Source: Desulfurococcales archaeon (GTDB taxonomy: Archaea; Thermoproteota; Thermoprotei_A; Sulfolobales; NBVN01). From it: a DNA stretch of 32,849 bases. Below the pieces are notes generated by a model, which was given only the letters and a program-made list of their open reading frames with translations, was not told the DNA's origin and ran no database searches. Positions 6,824 through 15,033 of this stretch are shown piece by piece. Every line of letters begins with the position of its first letter. Positions within the stretch are counted from its first letter, which is position 1. The DNA is taken from the NCBI GenBank assembly GCA_021158735.1, contig JAGGUC010000067.1:1-32849 (forward strand), given 5' to 3'. The position numbers were made by a program, and so were the translations under genes.

Positions 6824-6923
6824 GGGCAGCCAAGGTCGGATTCCGCCCTCAATTCGAAAAGAAAAGTAACGGGATGAATTAAAGTCTTAAGTTTTTGGCA
6901 CAAACTTAAATAAGTTGTGCCAA
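6763..6923. repeat. cluster of four inverted repeats (possible element origin)
   Basis: Within 160 bases: AATCCGAAA (6763-6771)/TTTCGGATT (6776-6784); GAATCCGACC (6788-6797)/GGTCGGATTC (6834-6843); GAGGGC (6822-6827)/GCCCTC (6845-6850); TTGGCACAA (6895-6903)/TTGTGCCAA (6915-6923), the last extended by three more pairs around one bulged A. The half-site AATCCGA appears four times in alternating orientation. Such density between the helicase and regulator genes fits a replication origin or operator region of the element; not proven. Confidence 0.5.
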
Positions 6924-6973
6924 GCCTTTTCTCAATTTTAAAGAATTTGTTTCCTCTTTTGCTGAGTGATAGT

Positions 6974-7150
6974 ATGAGTCTCGTAGAGTTACTGAAGTCA
7001 CGTAAGCTATTACCCCTAGGTCAGCGTAGAATTTCCAGGCTTGGTAATGATAGGTACATTGTTTACTTACCAGCGGAATTAAATGATTTATGGAAAGAAT
7101 TGAATGAGACTAGAGCTAAGGTTAAGGTATACATAGAGCTGGAAGCATAG
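6974..7150 (+). CDS. AbrB-like small DNA-binding regulator
   Basis: 58 residues from ATG 6974 (MSLVELLKSRKLLPL); an upstream in-frame start at 6917 would fall inside the terminal inverted repeat, so I reject it. The pattern RISRLGNDRYIVYLPAELNDLW followed by KVKVYIEL resembles the swapped-hairpin AbrB/SpoVT fold in the small proteins common on crenarchaeal plasmids and integrated elements. In those, 'G-x-x-RY-x-x-YLP' is the core strand pair. Such proteins bind DNA as dimers and often control element genes. It lies immediately inside the right end, between the inverted-repeat cluster and the arm sites, so it may bind either. The gene is intact. Confidence 0.65.
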   Translation: MSLVELLKSRKLLPLGQRRISRLGNDRYIVYLPAELNDLWKELNETRAKVKVYIELEA

Positions 7151-7151
7151 T

Positions 7152-7258
7152 TGTTATATCACCCATGAGTTAATAGTGTATTTGAATTCAGCTATGAATT
7201 CGTATTTGCTACCATGTTATATCAATTATATCACAGTTACGTAGCTTCTGTTATATCA
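7152..7258. repeat. right-end arm repeats of element A (TGTTATATCA)
   Basis: TGTTATATCA at 7152-7161, 7215-7224 and 7249-7258 (the last abutting att 2), with a partial copy AATTATATCA at 7224-7233. Spacing of 63 and 34 bases mirrors the TGGCATATCA series at the end of element X. Confidence 0.55.
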
Positions 7259-7300
7259 CTGGAGCCCCGTGGTCCGGGGTTCAAATCCCCGCGGCCCCAC
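7259..7300 (+). other. att site 2: 42-bp tRNA 3' fragment
   Basis: Identical to 1077-1118 over 42 bases. It diverges inside the CCA (here CTA), and the flanks on the left differ. It marks the junction between element A and the older remnant B. Confidence 0.85.
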
Positions 7301-7570
7301 TAAATAAACTAATACAAGTTCTGACATGATTCTACTCGGTGGCAGTCACCTTGTTATTTCACCATTTTTCAGACTGTTATATCAAGTTCTAAGCTATGAA
7401 CTGAGTTCAGCTTTGAATTCATTATTCAAAGTGATGGTTATGGTTGATAATTAAGTATATTGATTTGGGGATTCCAATGATATTTATTATATAGTGCTTG
7501 ACCACTCCCTGGAAGGTTAGGAGGGCTGACAATAGGAGTCTAGGTATATCTCCTAGCTTAACTAACGCCT
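7301..7570. mobile_element. remnant of element B (left end and start of integrase)
   Basis: From the att core to about 7570 the sequence is a degraded duplicate of 1119-1395. Shared pieces include the arm pair (7352, 7375), the GAATTC-rich stretch, GTTGAT-TATTGATTTG (integrase VD-FID) and AGTCTAGGTATATCTCC (NLGISS). It carries stops and indels throughout. Beyond about 7570 the similarity ends, so the rest of B was deleted. Confidence 0.7.
7441..7570 (+). pseudogene. decayed integrase N-domain of element B
   Basis: Fragments alignable by eye to the gene at 1284: ATGGTTGATAATTAAG (VD then stop), TATATTGATTTG, ACTCCCTGGAAGGTTAGGAGG and GGAGTCTAGGTATATCTCC. Multiple stops and shifts. It keeps an apparent ATG before the VD, which suggests that the element A copy lost its start codon. 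Confidence 0.55.
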
Positions 7571-7683
7571 TATTAGAAAGCTCGGAAGCCTAAAAATTAT
7601 TATGGAAGCATAGGATTTAGAAAACTGTTTGAGAATTATATTGAAATTAGGCTTAGGAAATTCGGGCGGGATATTGTGTTTGA

Positions 7684-7865
7684 CAGGAGGAACTTGCTAT
7701 GCCTGTAGGTGTTACTAAGCAAAAATAATAATTATTGAGAGGAAACATCTTTCATCACCAACACTAGCTTTGAAAATAACTCGCTTCTTTAATGTGCCTG
7801 TTGGAGAAATATTTAAGCTTAAAGGGAAATCCTACCTAGGAGAAGGGTTGCAAAACAATGAGTAG
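7684..7865 (+). pseudogene. XRE-family HTH regulator, degraded
   Basis: The stretch EELAMPVGVTKQ followed after a one-base shift (in the A-run near 7721-7725) by IIIIERKHLSSPTLALKIT and FFNVPVGEIFKLKG is a typical Cro/CI-type HTH: helix, turn with VTKQ, then LALKIARxFNVxxEEIF. The N-terminal helix is missing or scrambled (the preceding DNA reads YGSIGFRKLFENY in another frame). Its stop TAG (7863-7865) overlaps the ATG of the HPP gene, so it was the first gene of a regulator/membrane-protein pair. Now non-functional unless the shift is a sequencing error. Confidence 0.6.
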
Positions 7866-8322
7866 GCCTTGGATAAACTATTTCCTACAGAGCTTCCTAG
7901 CTATGGTGGCTATTTTCGTAGTCTTAGTTACTCTTAGCTTACAGCACATAGTTATAGTTGCTTCAATAGGTGCCTCGGCATTCATAGTTTTCATAATGCC
8001 TAAAAGCAAAACTGCTAGACCAAGAAACGTTATTGGGGGGCACCTAATAGGTTTCATGAGCGGTGCTCTATGCTGGTATATTAGCAAATTCTTTCATCAA
8101 GCGGAGCCTATAGCTACGTTAGTTATGTATTCTTTAGCAGTAGGGTTATCTACACTGCTAATGGTGATTACAGGTACGGAGCACCCACCAGCTTCCGGAA
8201 CAGCATTAGCTACAGCCATTAGTGGCTTTAGTTTTAAAATACTTGCAGCATTAATTATAAGTACTTGTGTTCTTTCAGCAATAAAGTATGCGCTAAGGCA
8301 TTACCTTAAGGACCTAGTTTAG
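7858..8322 (+). CDS. HPP-family integral membrane protein
   Basis: 154 residues, about the usual size of the HPP family. Four or five hydrophobic segments are visible (about residues 8-30, 30-48, 62-80, 88-108, 120-142). Family hallmarks are SIGASAFIVFIMP near residue 40, then RPRNVIGGHLIG and the signature EHPPASGTAL near residue 105. Some family members have been linked to nitrite transport, but most, including this one, have no assigned substrate. The ATG overlaps the end of the degraded HTH regulator, implying former translational coupling. No broken motifs; probably functional. Confidence 0.8.
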   Translation: MSRPWINYFLQSFLAMVAIFVVLVTLSLQHIVIVASIGASAFIVFIMPKSKTARPRNVIGGHLIGFMSGALCWYISKFFHQAEPIATLVMYSLAVGLSTLLMVITGTEHPPASGTALATAISGFSFKILAALIISTCVLSAIKYALRHYLKDLV

Positions 8323-9278
8323 CCTTTAAAACTCCGCATTTTCGGCTTTAGGAATTTTAATAGCACGTTTAAAGCCAACTACCCTAAGTAAGGCATGCTA
8401 GTGTGAGATCTTGAAATAGCATTACTAATTGATATAGCTAACGTTATGGACTATAATTTCTGTTAGTTTCTATCAAGGTGTGCATATAATCGGTGATGGT
8501 GTTGAAGAGCTTGACTTTTTAGGTTCTACGAGTACTTGCAGATGTTTGTGAGGTCTCGAAGCATCATATTGAGGTTTAGGCGCTAACGTTCCGTAAGAAA
8601 GGCATGGTTAAGTGCAGGAATGACCTTATGGTTCTTCCACATAAAGCAACTAAGGATTTTCATGCATGTAATCCCCCTGTAGTTCAGGTAGTGGAGAATT
8701 TGTTGAGAGCGCTCTAAGAGATCAAATGAATGTACTTCAAGAGTTCGGAACTATACCAACTGATTAACGAGTTGTTGTGAAAGGCAGCGTGATTACTGCG
8801 GCTAGGATTTCAGCTTCTATAGTTCTAGGATTAAAACTAATCGAGATCTTACTAAGCAAATATGTAAGTTGCTAAATACATCGGGTATTATAATGACTTA
8901 AAAGAGCAGGCAAATTGCGTATTCTTTATAAATTTATTTAAATTTATTACTGTTCATGTTAATCCTTTAATGTTACTAAATAATGCTACTAAAAGTAGCA
9001 TCATAGTTAAAACTTAGACATTACTGTAACCCTAGAGATTTTTCATACTATTCTTTTTATTAGTGCTTTTAGACTCATGCTAACAAGCCTTTCTAGAAGT
9101 ATAAGATATTTTCTGCTTTTTTGAAGATTGAAACCGGGATTCAGCGTGAGATTGAAGTTAATATTATTGCTAACGTAGGTCTACCTACCCTAAAAATGTG
9201 TTAAATGATACTTGAAAGTATGTACGAAACAGTTAAATATGGTGCACTTTTAATTATGTATAGTGCACATATCTGTAG
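8323..9278. other. gene-poor stretch with decayed coding traces
   Basis: No convincing gene in 950 bases. Short protein-like pieces occur on the plus strand in different frames: LEIALLIDIANVMDY (about 8411), VLADVCEVSKHHIEV and FRKKGMVKCRNDLMVLPHKA (about 8535-8650), and SVITAARISASIVLG (about 8790). They are interrupted by stops, so at least one unidentified gene has decayed here. A perfect 8-bp hairpin ATGCTACT-AAA-AGTAGCAT lies at 8983-9001. The rest is AT-rich. Confidence 0.45.
9242..9268. promoter_or_regulatory. paired GTGCAC operator around ABC operon promoter
   Basis: GTGCAC at 9242-9247 and 9263-9268, 21 bases apart (two helical turns), bracketing the TATA-like TTTTAATTATGTATA. Context is ATGGTGCAC and ATAGTGCAC. 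A similar pair stands before fmdE (12941-12968). Confidence 0.45.
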
Positions 9279-10436
9279 GTGGTTGGGGTGGCGGGTAAGA
9301 CTAAGTTGGCTCTGGTATTGGGTATTGTCCTAGTTATTTTAGTTATTATTATATCGTACTCAGCCTACGTAGTAGTGCAGCCTAAGCAGAGCTCAAACAC
9401 AAGCAGTGGGTACATCGAGGCCGTCGACTTCATCAATAGGACCGTTAAGGTACCTAATAACGTGTCAAGGATCGTCGCTCTAGGTCCAGGAATGCTTAGG
9501 TTGGTTACATACCTTAATGCCACAGACCTTCTTGTGGGTGTTGAGGCTTCAGAGCAACTATGGGACCCTTTAGGAAGGGACTATGCAATAGCTTATGCAG
9601 AATTATTTAAGAAGCTGCCAGTCGTTGGTTTAGGAGGTCCTAGAAACCCTCCGGACCCTGAGAAAATAAGGTCTGTTAGTCCTGACCTCGTAATAGTACA
9701 TAAACTATATGCTCAAATGTACGACCCAGATAGGCTCTCTAGGGAGGTTGGTACCCCTGTTATAGTGCTTGATTATGGTAGGGCGGGTTACCTGGACATA
9801 GACTCTATTAAGAAGGCTCTGAAACTTCTGGGTGAGGTGCTGCACCGTGAGGAGAGGGCTGATGAGCTCTGTAGGTACATTGATGAATTAATTAGTGACC
9901 TGAAGAAGAGGACAGAAGGAATTAAGGAGAAGCCTTCAATTTACGTTGGTGCGGTCTCCTATAAGGGCAGGCAGCCATTTACTTCATCACAGTCACCATT
10001 TTCACCCCTCACACTGCTTAATACATCAAGCATCGTTGATGAAGTAGCTGTTAAGCCGGGCTTGATTTCTGTAGATTTCGAGTACCTACTAAGGAAGCAG
10101 CCAGACATTATTTTCATAGACCTTAATAATCTGGATATTGTAGCTCAGGACTTCAAGAAGGACTCAAGTAAGTACTGTGCCTTAAAAGCCTTCAGGGAGG
10201 GGAGAGTATGTACTATACTTCCTTTTAATTACTACCACACAAACATAGCTACTGCGCTAGCAGACGCCTATTACATAGGTAAGGTATTGTATCCAAGCAA
10301 ATTCGCTGATGTAGACCCTGTGAAAAAAGCAAATGAGATATTCAAGGTCTTCCTGGGTAAGCCTCTGTATGATGAGTTCGTTAGGGGCTACGGTATTGGT
10401 TTCAGTAACATAGCGAACATGTTTAGGTGCAGCTAA
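9279..10436 (+). CDS. ABC transporter substrate-binding protein (metal-chelate/BtuF-FecB type)
   Basis: 385 residues. The N-terminus has a membrane/signal segment (LALVLGIVLVILVIIISYSAYVVV, about residues 9-33), so the protein is exported and probably membrane-anchored. Next come DFINRTVKVPNNVSRIVALGPG (the typical 'P-x-x-x-R-I-V-x-L' opening of periplasmic iron-siderophore/cobalamin binding domains) and VSPDLVIVHK (first-lobe end), then a second lobe with ISVDFEYLLRKQPDIIFIDL. It captures a metal complex outside the cell and hands it to the permease encoded next. The GTG at 9279 fits a leaderless start about 25 bases after the TATA; GTG 9288 is an alternative. It is followed at 2 bases by the permease. 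Substrate not determinable; the nearby fmdE hints at metal (Mo/W or Fe) metabolism. Confidence 0.85.
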   Translation: MVGVAGKTKLALVLGIVLVILVIIISYSAYVVVQPKQSSNTSSGYIEAVDFINRTVKVPNNVSRIVALGPGMLRLVTYLNATDLLVGVEASEQLWDPLGRDYAIAYAELFKKLPVVGLGGPRNPPDPEKIRSVSPDLVIVHKLYAQMYDPDRLSREVGTPVIVLDYGRAGYLDIDSIKKALKLLGEVLHREERADELCRYIDELISDLKKRTEGIKEKPSIYVGAVSYKGRQPFTSSQSPFSPLTLLNTSSIVDEVAVKPGLISVDFEYLLRKQPDIIFIDLNNLDIVAQDFKKDSSKYCALKAFREGRVCTILPFNYYHTNIATALADAYYIGKVLYPSKFADVDPVKKANEIFKVFLGKPLYDEFVRGYGIGFSNIANMFRCS

Positions 10437-10438
10437 GC

Positions 10439-11503
10439 ATGAGTAAGAAGATCGATCAAGAGTATGTGACCAACTCGTCACTTCGTAAAATACTTATTTT
10501 AGCTGTACTACTTGTGGTTTTAGCCCTCTTAATTCCATTATCAGCATCTATAGGATTATACAATGTGTCATTTTTTGATGCTTTCAAGGTATTGCTGGGG
10601 TATAAATTACCGGGGAATGAAGCAGTTGCTCTTTGGCTTAGGTTGAGGAGATGCCTTGTAGGAGTTATTACAGGTATGTTACTAGCTGGAGGTGGAACCA
10701 TCATGCAGGCTGTTCTGCGTAATCCACTAGCATCACCCTTCACGTTAGGAATCTCTCACGCTGCAGCTCTAGGAGTTGCCATAGCCCTCATAACGGGATC
10801 TGCAGGCTACACGACTATGTGGTTTATGGAGATTACCTCTCCTTATGTGCTACCTATTTTTGCCTTTGTTTTTGCATTATCTCAGTCACTGCTAATACTC
10901 CTGCTGGCTCAGAAAGAAGGGCTAGAGCCGCGTGCAATAATTCTCTCAGCTATAGCTATGGCTTTCACATACCAAGCAATTTTAGCTCTACTGCAGTACT
11001 TAGTACTTAATGAATTGCAAATTGCGACAATAGTTTTCTGGATGTTCGGCGACTTATCTAGAGCTGGTGATGCAGAGCTTCAAATACTCTCACTTACATT
11101 TCCTGCTCTAGTAGCTATGTATATGCTGCTACACGCCGACCTAGATCTAGTCTCGATCAGTGATGACGTGGCTCTTTCCTCCGGCGTGATTCCTTGGAGG
11201 GTCAGGTTAGTAGCGGTAGTGGTCTCAACTCTGGGGGCAGCACTCGCTACGTCTTTCGTAGGGATCTTAGCTTTTCTCTGCCTAGTTTCCCCCCACATAG
11301 CTAGACTACTCATTGGTGCTTCCCACCGCTATCTAATTCCCACCGCTATGATCGTTGGTTCAATACTGCTTCTAATAGCCGATATTGCCTCAAGGACTGT
11401 ACTGTCACCAATAACGCTTCCTGTCGGTATAGTTCTGTCATTTATTGGTGCACCGGTACTGATCGTGCTATTAATGAAGGGTGGTGGGCATGGTCATTAT
11501 TAA
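10439..11503 (+). CDS. FecCD/BtuC-family ABC permease
   Basis: 354 residues from ATG 10439, two bases after the binding-protein stop; the in-frame start at 10427 would overlap that gene and is less likely. About nine to ten hydrophobic helices are visible. Family signatures are LRLRRCLVGVITGMLLAGGGTIMQAVLRNPLASPFTLGI (about residues 65-105) and the C-terminal FVGILAFLCLVSPHIARLLIG...LIADIASR (about 275-325), the classic FecCD segments that contact the ATPase. It forms the homodimeric membrane channel of an iron-siderophore, haem or cobalamin-type importer. Translationally coupled to its ATPase by a 14-base overlap. Confidence 0.9.
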   Translation: MSKKIDQEYVTNSSLRKILILAVLLVVLALLIPLSASIGLYNVSFFDAFKVLLGYKLPGNEAVALWLRLRRCLVGVITGMLLAGGGTIMQAVLRNPLASPFTLGISHAAALGVAIALITGSAGYTTMWFMEITSPYVLPIFAFVFALSQSLLILLLAQKEGLEPRAIILSAIAMAFTYQAILALLQYLVLNELQIATIVFWMFGDLSRAGDAELQILSLTFPALVAMYMLLHADLDLVSISDDVALSSGVIPWRVRLVAVVVSTLGAALATSFVGILAFLCLVSPHIARLLIGASHRYLIPTAMIVGSILLLIADIASRTVLSPITLPVGIVLSFIGAPVLIVLLMKGGGHGHY

Positions 11504-12245
11504 GGTAGTTAATATTGACGTATACTATAACAGCTACAAAGCCCTAGATAGAGTCTCAATTACAGCTAGACCTGGGGAGGTGGTTGGAATAATAGGCCCT
11601 AATGGTAGCGGCAAGACAACACTTCTAAGAACCATAGACGGTATCCTCAGACCTAAAATAGGTTCTGTATATATTGATGGAAAGAAGGTAACTTCTATGA
11701 AGAGACGTGAAGTAGCTAAGCTAGTTGGCTACGTACCTCAGAGAACAGAGTTCTCTACATACATGACTGTCTTAGACTTCGTCTTGACTGGTAGGAGACC
11801 ATACATAGGGCTTAGCTATACTAATAAGGACTTCAAGAAAGCAGTAAATGCCTTAAAAATGGTTAGTGCCCACCACTTAATAGATAGGAGACTAGATCAA
11901 TTAAGTGGTGGCGAGCTTCAGCGAGTTATAATAGCGCGTTCGTTAGCGGCAGAACCTAGTGTACTTCTACTTGATGAGCCAACCGCAAACCTAGATCCCC
12001 GATATCAAATTGAGGTACTGGAACACATCAGGAGTTTAGCAGAGGAGAAAAGAAATACCATTTTAGTAACCCTTCATGACTTAACACATGCCTACAGGTA
12101 CTCAGACAAGGTTATTATGATGAAGAATGGGAGAGTGTTTGCTATGGGTGACCCGCAAGAAGTCATTACATCTGAGAACATCAAGAACGTCTTTGGTTTA
12201 GAGGCACTCGTACTAAAAGAATTGAAAGCTGTTATTTTTAGGTAG
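11490..12245 (+). CDS. FecE/BtuD-type ABC ATPase
   Basis: 251 residues from ATG 11490, which overlaps the permease stop (11501-11503); GTG 11481 is an alternative. Walker A GPNGSGKTT (about 36-44), Q-loop YVPQR, ABC signature LSGGELQRV, Walker B VLLLDEPTANLDP and the switch His in LVTLHDL are all present, so the enzyme should be active. It powers import by the permease encoded just before. The last 33 bases overlap the convergent fmdE gene on the other strand, an unusually tight arrangement that could allow antisense effects. Confidence 0.92.
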   Translation: MVIIKVVNIDVYYNSYKALDRVSITARPGEVVGIIGPNGSGKTTLLRTIDGILRPKIGSVYIDGKKVTSMKRREVAKLVGYVPQRTEFSTYMTVLDFVLTGRRPYIGLSYTNKDFKKAVNALKMVSAHHLIDRRLDQLSGGELQRVIIARSLAAEPSVLLLDEPTANLDPRYQIEVLEHIRSLAEEKRNTILVTLHDLTHAYRYSDKVIMMKNGRVFAMGDPQEVITSENIKNVFGLEALVLKELKAVIFR

Positions 12246-12938
12246 AACCGCCTGATTCCTCAGAGCTTTATATATTGGTGGATGCAGTACTGATATTCCG
12301 CGGCCAACAACAGCATTCAGAGTTCTCCCTGCACACGCTAGACACAACGGCTCATCATCTACGTAGACCACTCGAGCGGACATCACAAGCTCTCCACACC
12401 TAGAACATCTAATACTTTCAAAAATAGGGGCTCTTTCAACCTCCCTAACAATCTCTACCTCATGAATTACGAACTCATCTTCAGTTATCTCCGCCATCAT
12501 GTAGCCTATTTCCTCCCATAGCTCCTGTAGCTTATGGATCTCCTCCTCAGAACCCTCCCTTCTAACAACCACCTTCTCGAACAGTTCATGAACCTCCTTT
12601 GAAAAATACTTCTTCCTAAGTTCCTCAGCATCAATGTATACTCTAACGCCTCTTTCTTCACCCCTCTTAAGTAATGTCAGCGCGTTCTTCCCTAAATCAA
12701 TATACACTAAGGAATTATTACCGAAAGTACATCCAGTAGCTACCTGGACGCCATCGGCAAAACAGTTATTTACCTCAACAATAGCTAGGACGTCCTCCCT
12801 CACAGTCTCAACTACTCCCGACTTCTTCAAGCCCAGCTTCTTCATAGCTATTTCGGAAGCCCTTAAACCTAGAACTAAGAACGGGCATACATGGCCATGG
12901 AACATCCTAGCTTTTTCTATCAACTCCTTACTAACCAT
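12213..12938 (-). CDS. FmdE-family protein with C-terminal zinc ribbon
   Basis: I start at ATG 12938 (MVSKELIEKARMFHGH). An earlier in-frame ATG at 12968 lies only a few bases from the TATA element (about 12969-12977) and would precede transcription. The N-terminal domain has FHGHVCPFLVLGLRAS, EVNNCFADGVQ and GCTFGNNSL, the metal-binding His/Cys set of FmdE (first named from molybdenum formylmethanofuran dehydrogenase operons). A C-terminal treble-clef/zinc ribbon CSRCGE...CLACAG (about residues 185-210) follows. FmdE proteins occur widely without that enzyme, and their exact role (metal or cofactor handling) is unsettled. Convergence with, and shared promoter motif with, the ABC operon suggest they work together. 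About 241 residues. Confidence 0.88.
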   Translation of the reverse strand: MVSKELIEKARMFHGHVCPFLVLGLRASEIAMKKLGLKKSGVVETVREDVLAIVEVNNCFADGVQVATGCTFGNNSLVYIDLGKNALTLLKRGEERGVRVYIDAEELRKKYFSKEVHELFEKVVVRREGSEEEIHKLQELWEEIGYMMAEITEDEFVIHEVEIVREVERAPIFESIRCSRCGELVMSARVVYVDDEPLCLACAGRTLNAVVGRGISVLHPPIYKALRNQAVLPKNNSFQFF

Positions 12939-12940
12939 AT

Positions 12941-12968
12941 GTGCACCCAATAATTTTATGATGTACAC
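12941..12968. promoter_or_regulatory. GTGCAC-like pair in the fmdE promoter
   Basis: GTGCAC at 12941-12946, three bases before the fmdE ATG, and GTACAC at 12963-12968 beside the TATA (minus strand ATTATATA). The 22-base spacing resembles the pair at 9242-9268. Suggests a common regulator; the second half-site is imperfect. Confidence 0.35.
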
Positions 12969-13086
12969 TATATAATATGTATTACTTCAGTCACAAGAAA
13001 CTACGGTTGTGAGGCAGATGTCTAAAGTACTAGTACTCTTACACGTGATTTACCTGTACATTATTCATTACAATACGTCTTGGATT

Positions 13087-13853
13087 TTAATTACACTCTA
13101 GAAGTTTACCGAATCCTTTAATGTTCGGGCTAATCCCTAATTCATGCAGCGCTAACCACACAGACGCAGTATTACTTGATACGACAGGTTTCCTCAGGTC
13201 TCTTTCAAGAGGCTCTATCACTTCTATAGTTCTGAAATTAGTGTAGCTAATTAATACCCCATCAGCTTCAGGCACAAAGACCTCTCTTACGAGCCCTATA
13301 CGCTGTCCATGGTGGCTGACGCCCTATGTCCGTGTTTTTAATTATGTTCAAACCCTTTATGTTAAGTACCTTAAACCCGCTGTCTTCAAGAAATTTCTTT
13401 TCTAGTTGATTGAGCTCCTCTATGTAGGGGGTAGCCACCACTAATTTAGAAATATTGAGGGCGTGCAGAGCTTCAATAATAGCGAGTGCTGTAGTTATAG
13501 TCTTTATTCCTGCCCCTTGCTTCAATAGATTTTCTCAGCTTCTGCTCCCACTCAATACCCTCCAGTAAAGACCCCGTCGTACATCCATAAACTATAATAT
13601 CTACTTCAGCAGTGGCTAGATCCTCTGCCGCTTTTAATGACTCCCTTGCCATATCTCAAAGTGCTTTCGGCGTTACCTCCACCAGCCGAATCCTAGATGT
13701 GTGAGTGGTCACACCTTCAGGAACTAATTCCCAGAACTCGCTTTCCATTGTTGTATTTGATGAAGGCACAATTAAACCTACCCTGTTACGCCACCCATAC
13801 ACCAATACCACCACAGTAGTACAAAACTCCTGATTTCTTAATAGTATATTCAT
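13087..13853 (-). pseudogene. maleate isomerase/Asp-Glu racemase-like enzyme, broken
   Basis: Successive minus-strand frames read GWRNRVGLIVPSSNTTMESEFW, then TGA (13658-13656), then ARESLKAAEDLATAEVDIIVYGCTTGS, then after a shift near 13520 TTALAIIEALHALN...LVVATPYIEELNQLE, and after another near 13290 DGVLISYTNFRTIEVIEPLER to the end FGKLLEC. These are the segments of the maleate isomerase/arylmalonate decarboxylase branch of the Asp/Glu racemase superfamily, whose two catalytic cysteines lie in YGCTTGS and SCTNFR. Here the second is Tyr (SYTNFR), so the site is also chemically dead. One stop, two frameshifts and one lost catalytic residue make this a clear pseudogene. Confidence 0.85.
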
Positions 13854-13941
13854 AATATTCTTTATGTATTACTCAGAGTTACAACCTTCTTACAGGAATG
13901 ACCAGTGTAGATCCTCAATTGAAGTTCAAAATGATATACGA

Positions 13942-14907
13942 TCATGTAATGTAAATTAATGGGGTAGATGTAGTAACCAGTACCTTCTTATCTCTGTAGC
14001 ATGGTGCCTTAACATTGAATTCGCTAATTAATCTAATTAATAATTTAAGTCCTTGAATAACCCCGCTAATAATATTCGCATAGCATGTACTCCCTTTCGA
14101 GACCATAACGTATGGCGTACCTAGTTTTGAGAGAATACCTGAGAGACTTAATGCTTTACTAGTTCTCTCGCTAGGGAAGACCACCGTAAGAGCACTCCTG
14201 GATATGCTATATATAGGTGCATGCAGGAACTCCTCCAGTAGGTATGTTCTGCAGGGTAGGCAAAGTGTTTCATATAGCTTTAAGCATGTAAAATACGCTG
14301 GTACTAACCCGCTTCCCTCACCTACGGTAATAACTTCGCTTATGCCTCTAGCGCTCACTAACCCATGCATCCTGACCTCACGTATGAGCACGTTGTTAAG
14401 CTGCGACTTCAATGTACTTGCATTCAATTCTACTCCAAGAAGTTTGGCTACTGCTGCAACCGTAGCTATGAAACTTGATACCCCGACAGGGAACTCCTCA
14501 CACGTACTAGTAACTTCGACTACATTACTTACGACTGAAGCTAGCGGGGAATGAGGATCTGATGTAATTGCCACTACCTCCCATCCTAAAGACCTCAATT
14601 TGTCGGCAGACTTGACTACCTCTCTAGTTCTTCCCTTATATGAAATAGCCAGTGCTGTTTTTCTGGTGTCAAATGATTTATTTACATAAATTGATAAGCT
14701 TAATGGGTCAATAGCTAAGAATTTGAGTGAGGATAAATATTGAGTAGCAAGCGCAGCTGCGAAGGAATCACCAGCACCAAATGCATAACCGTGCTTGACC
14801 CCGGCTAAATTTATGTTCATGGGTTTCTTGAGCTGGCATGCGATAACTTCAGTAAACTTCGAGATTTCATGTCTAATGAAGTCAGCGAGATCCGTACGTA
14901 TCACCAT
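13942..14907 (-). CDS. SIS-domain sugar-phosphate isomerase/aminotransferase-like protein
   Basis: 321 residues. Two SIS-type halves are visible: GAGDSFAAALATQYL (about 43-57), ALAISYKGRTREVVKSADKL (about 85-104; the S-x-x-G-x-T phosphosugar loop has Tyr-Lys-Gly-Arg-Thr) and a second half with ITVGEGSGLVPAYFTCLKLYE (about 193-213) and LLEEFLHAPIYSI, in which 'E-x-x-H-x-P' is the conserved catalytic-type Glu/His of GlmS and bifunctional phosphoglucose isomerases. Likely an aldose/ketose or amino-sugar phosphate isomerase; there is no glutaminase domain, so it is not a full GlmS. ATG start at 14907. It lies between the isomerase pseudogene and the beta-CASP gene with no obvious operon partner. 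Confidence 0.75.
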   Translation of the reverse strand: MVIRTDLADFIRHEISKFTEVIACQLKKPMNINLAGVKHGYAFGAGDSFAAALATQYLSSLKFLAIDPLSLSIYVNKSFDTRKTALAISYKGRTREVVKSADKLRSLGWEVVAITSDPHSPLASVVSNVVEVTSTCEEFPVGVSSFIATVAAVAKLLGVELNASTLKSQLNNVLIREVRMHGLVSARGISEVITVGEGSGLVPAYFTCLKLYETLCLPCRTYLLEEFLHAPIYSISRSALTVVFPSERTSKALSLSGILSKLGTPYVMVSKGSTCYANIISGVIQGLKLLIRLISEFNVKAPCYRDKKVLVTTSTPLIYIT

Positions 14908-15033
14908 GACAAATCATACGGGGATTGCTTTTAAAGAATAGTGACCAAAGTAGTTTTTAAGGAGGCTGCAAGTTCGGGAATCAAGGCCTGTAGGCAATGC
15001 AGTAATATATGGTGTTCATGAACCCGCCAGCCA

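Larger units (their letters stand above)
1077..7300. mobile_element. integrated element A, about 6.2 kb, flanked by 42-bp att repeats
   Basis: Perfect 42-bp tRNA-derived direct repeats lie 6182 bp apart. Both ends carry clustered TGTTATATCA-type repeats next to the core, and an integrase N-domain gene starts about 165 bp inside the left end. Cargo is typical of crenarchaeal plasmids or viruses (AbrB-like regulator, P-loop helicase fragment, small basic proteins, pilin-like protein). Several genes are broken, and no integrase catalytic domain is present inside, so the element is probably not mobile by itself. Related elements lie on both sides, so it was probably inserted sequentially at one tRNA gene. 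Confidence 0.8.
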
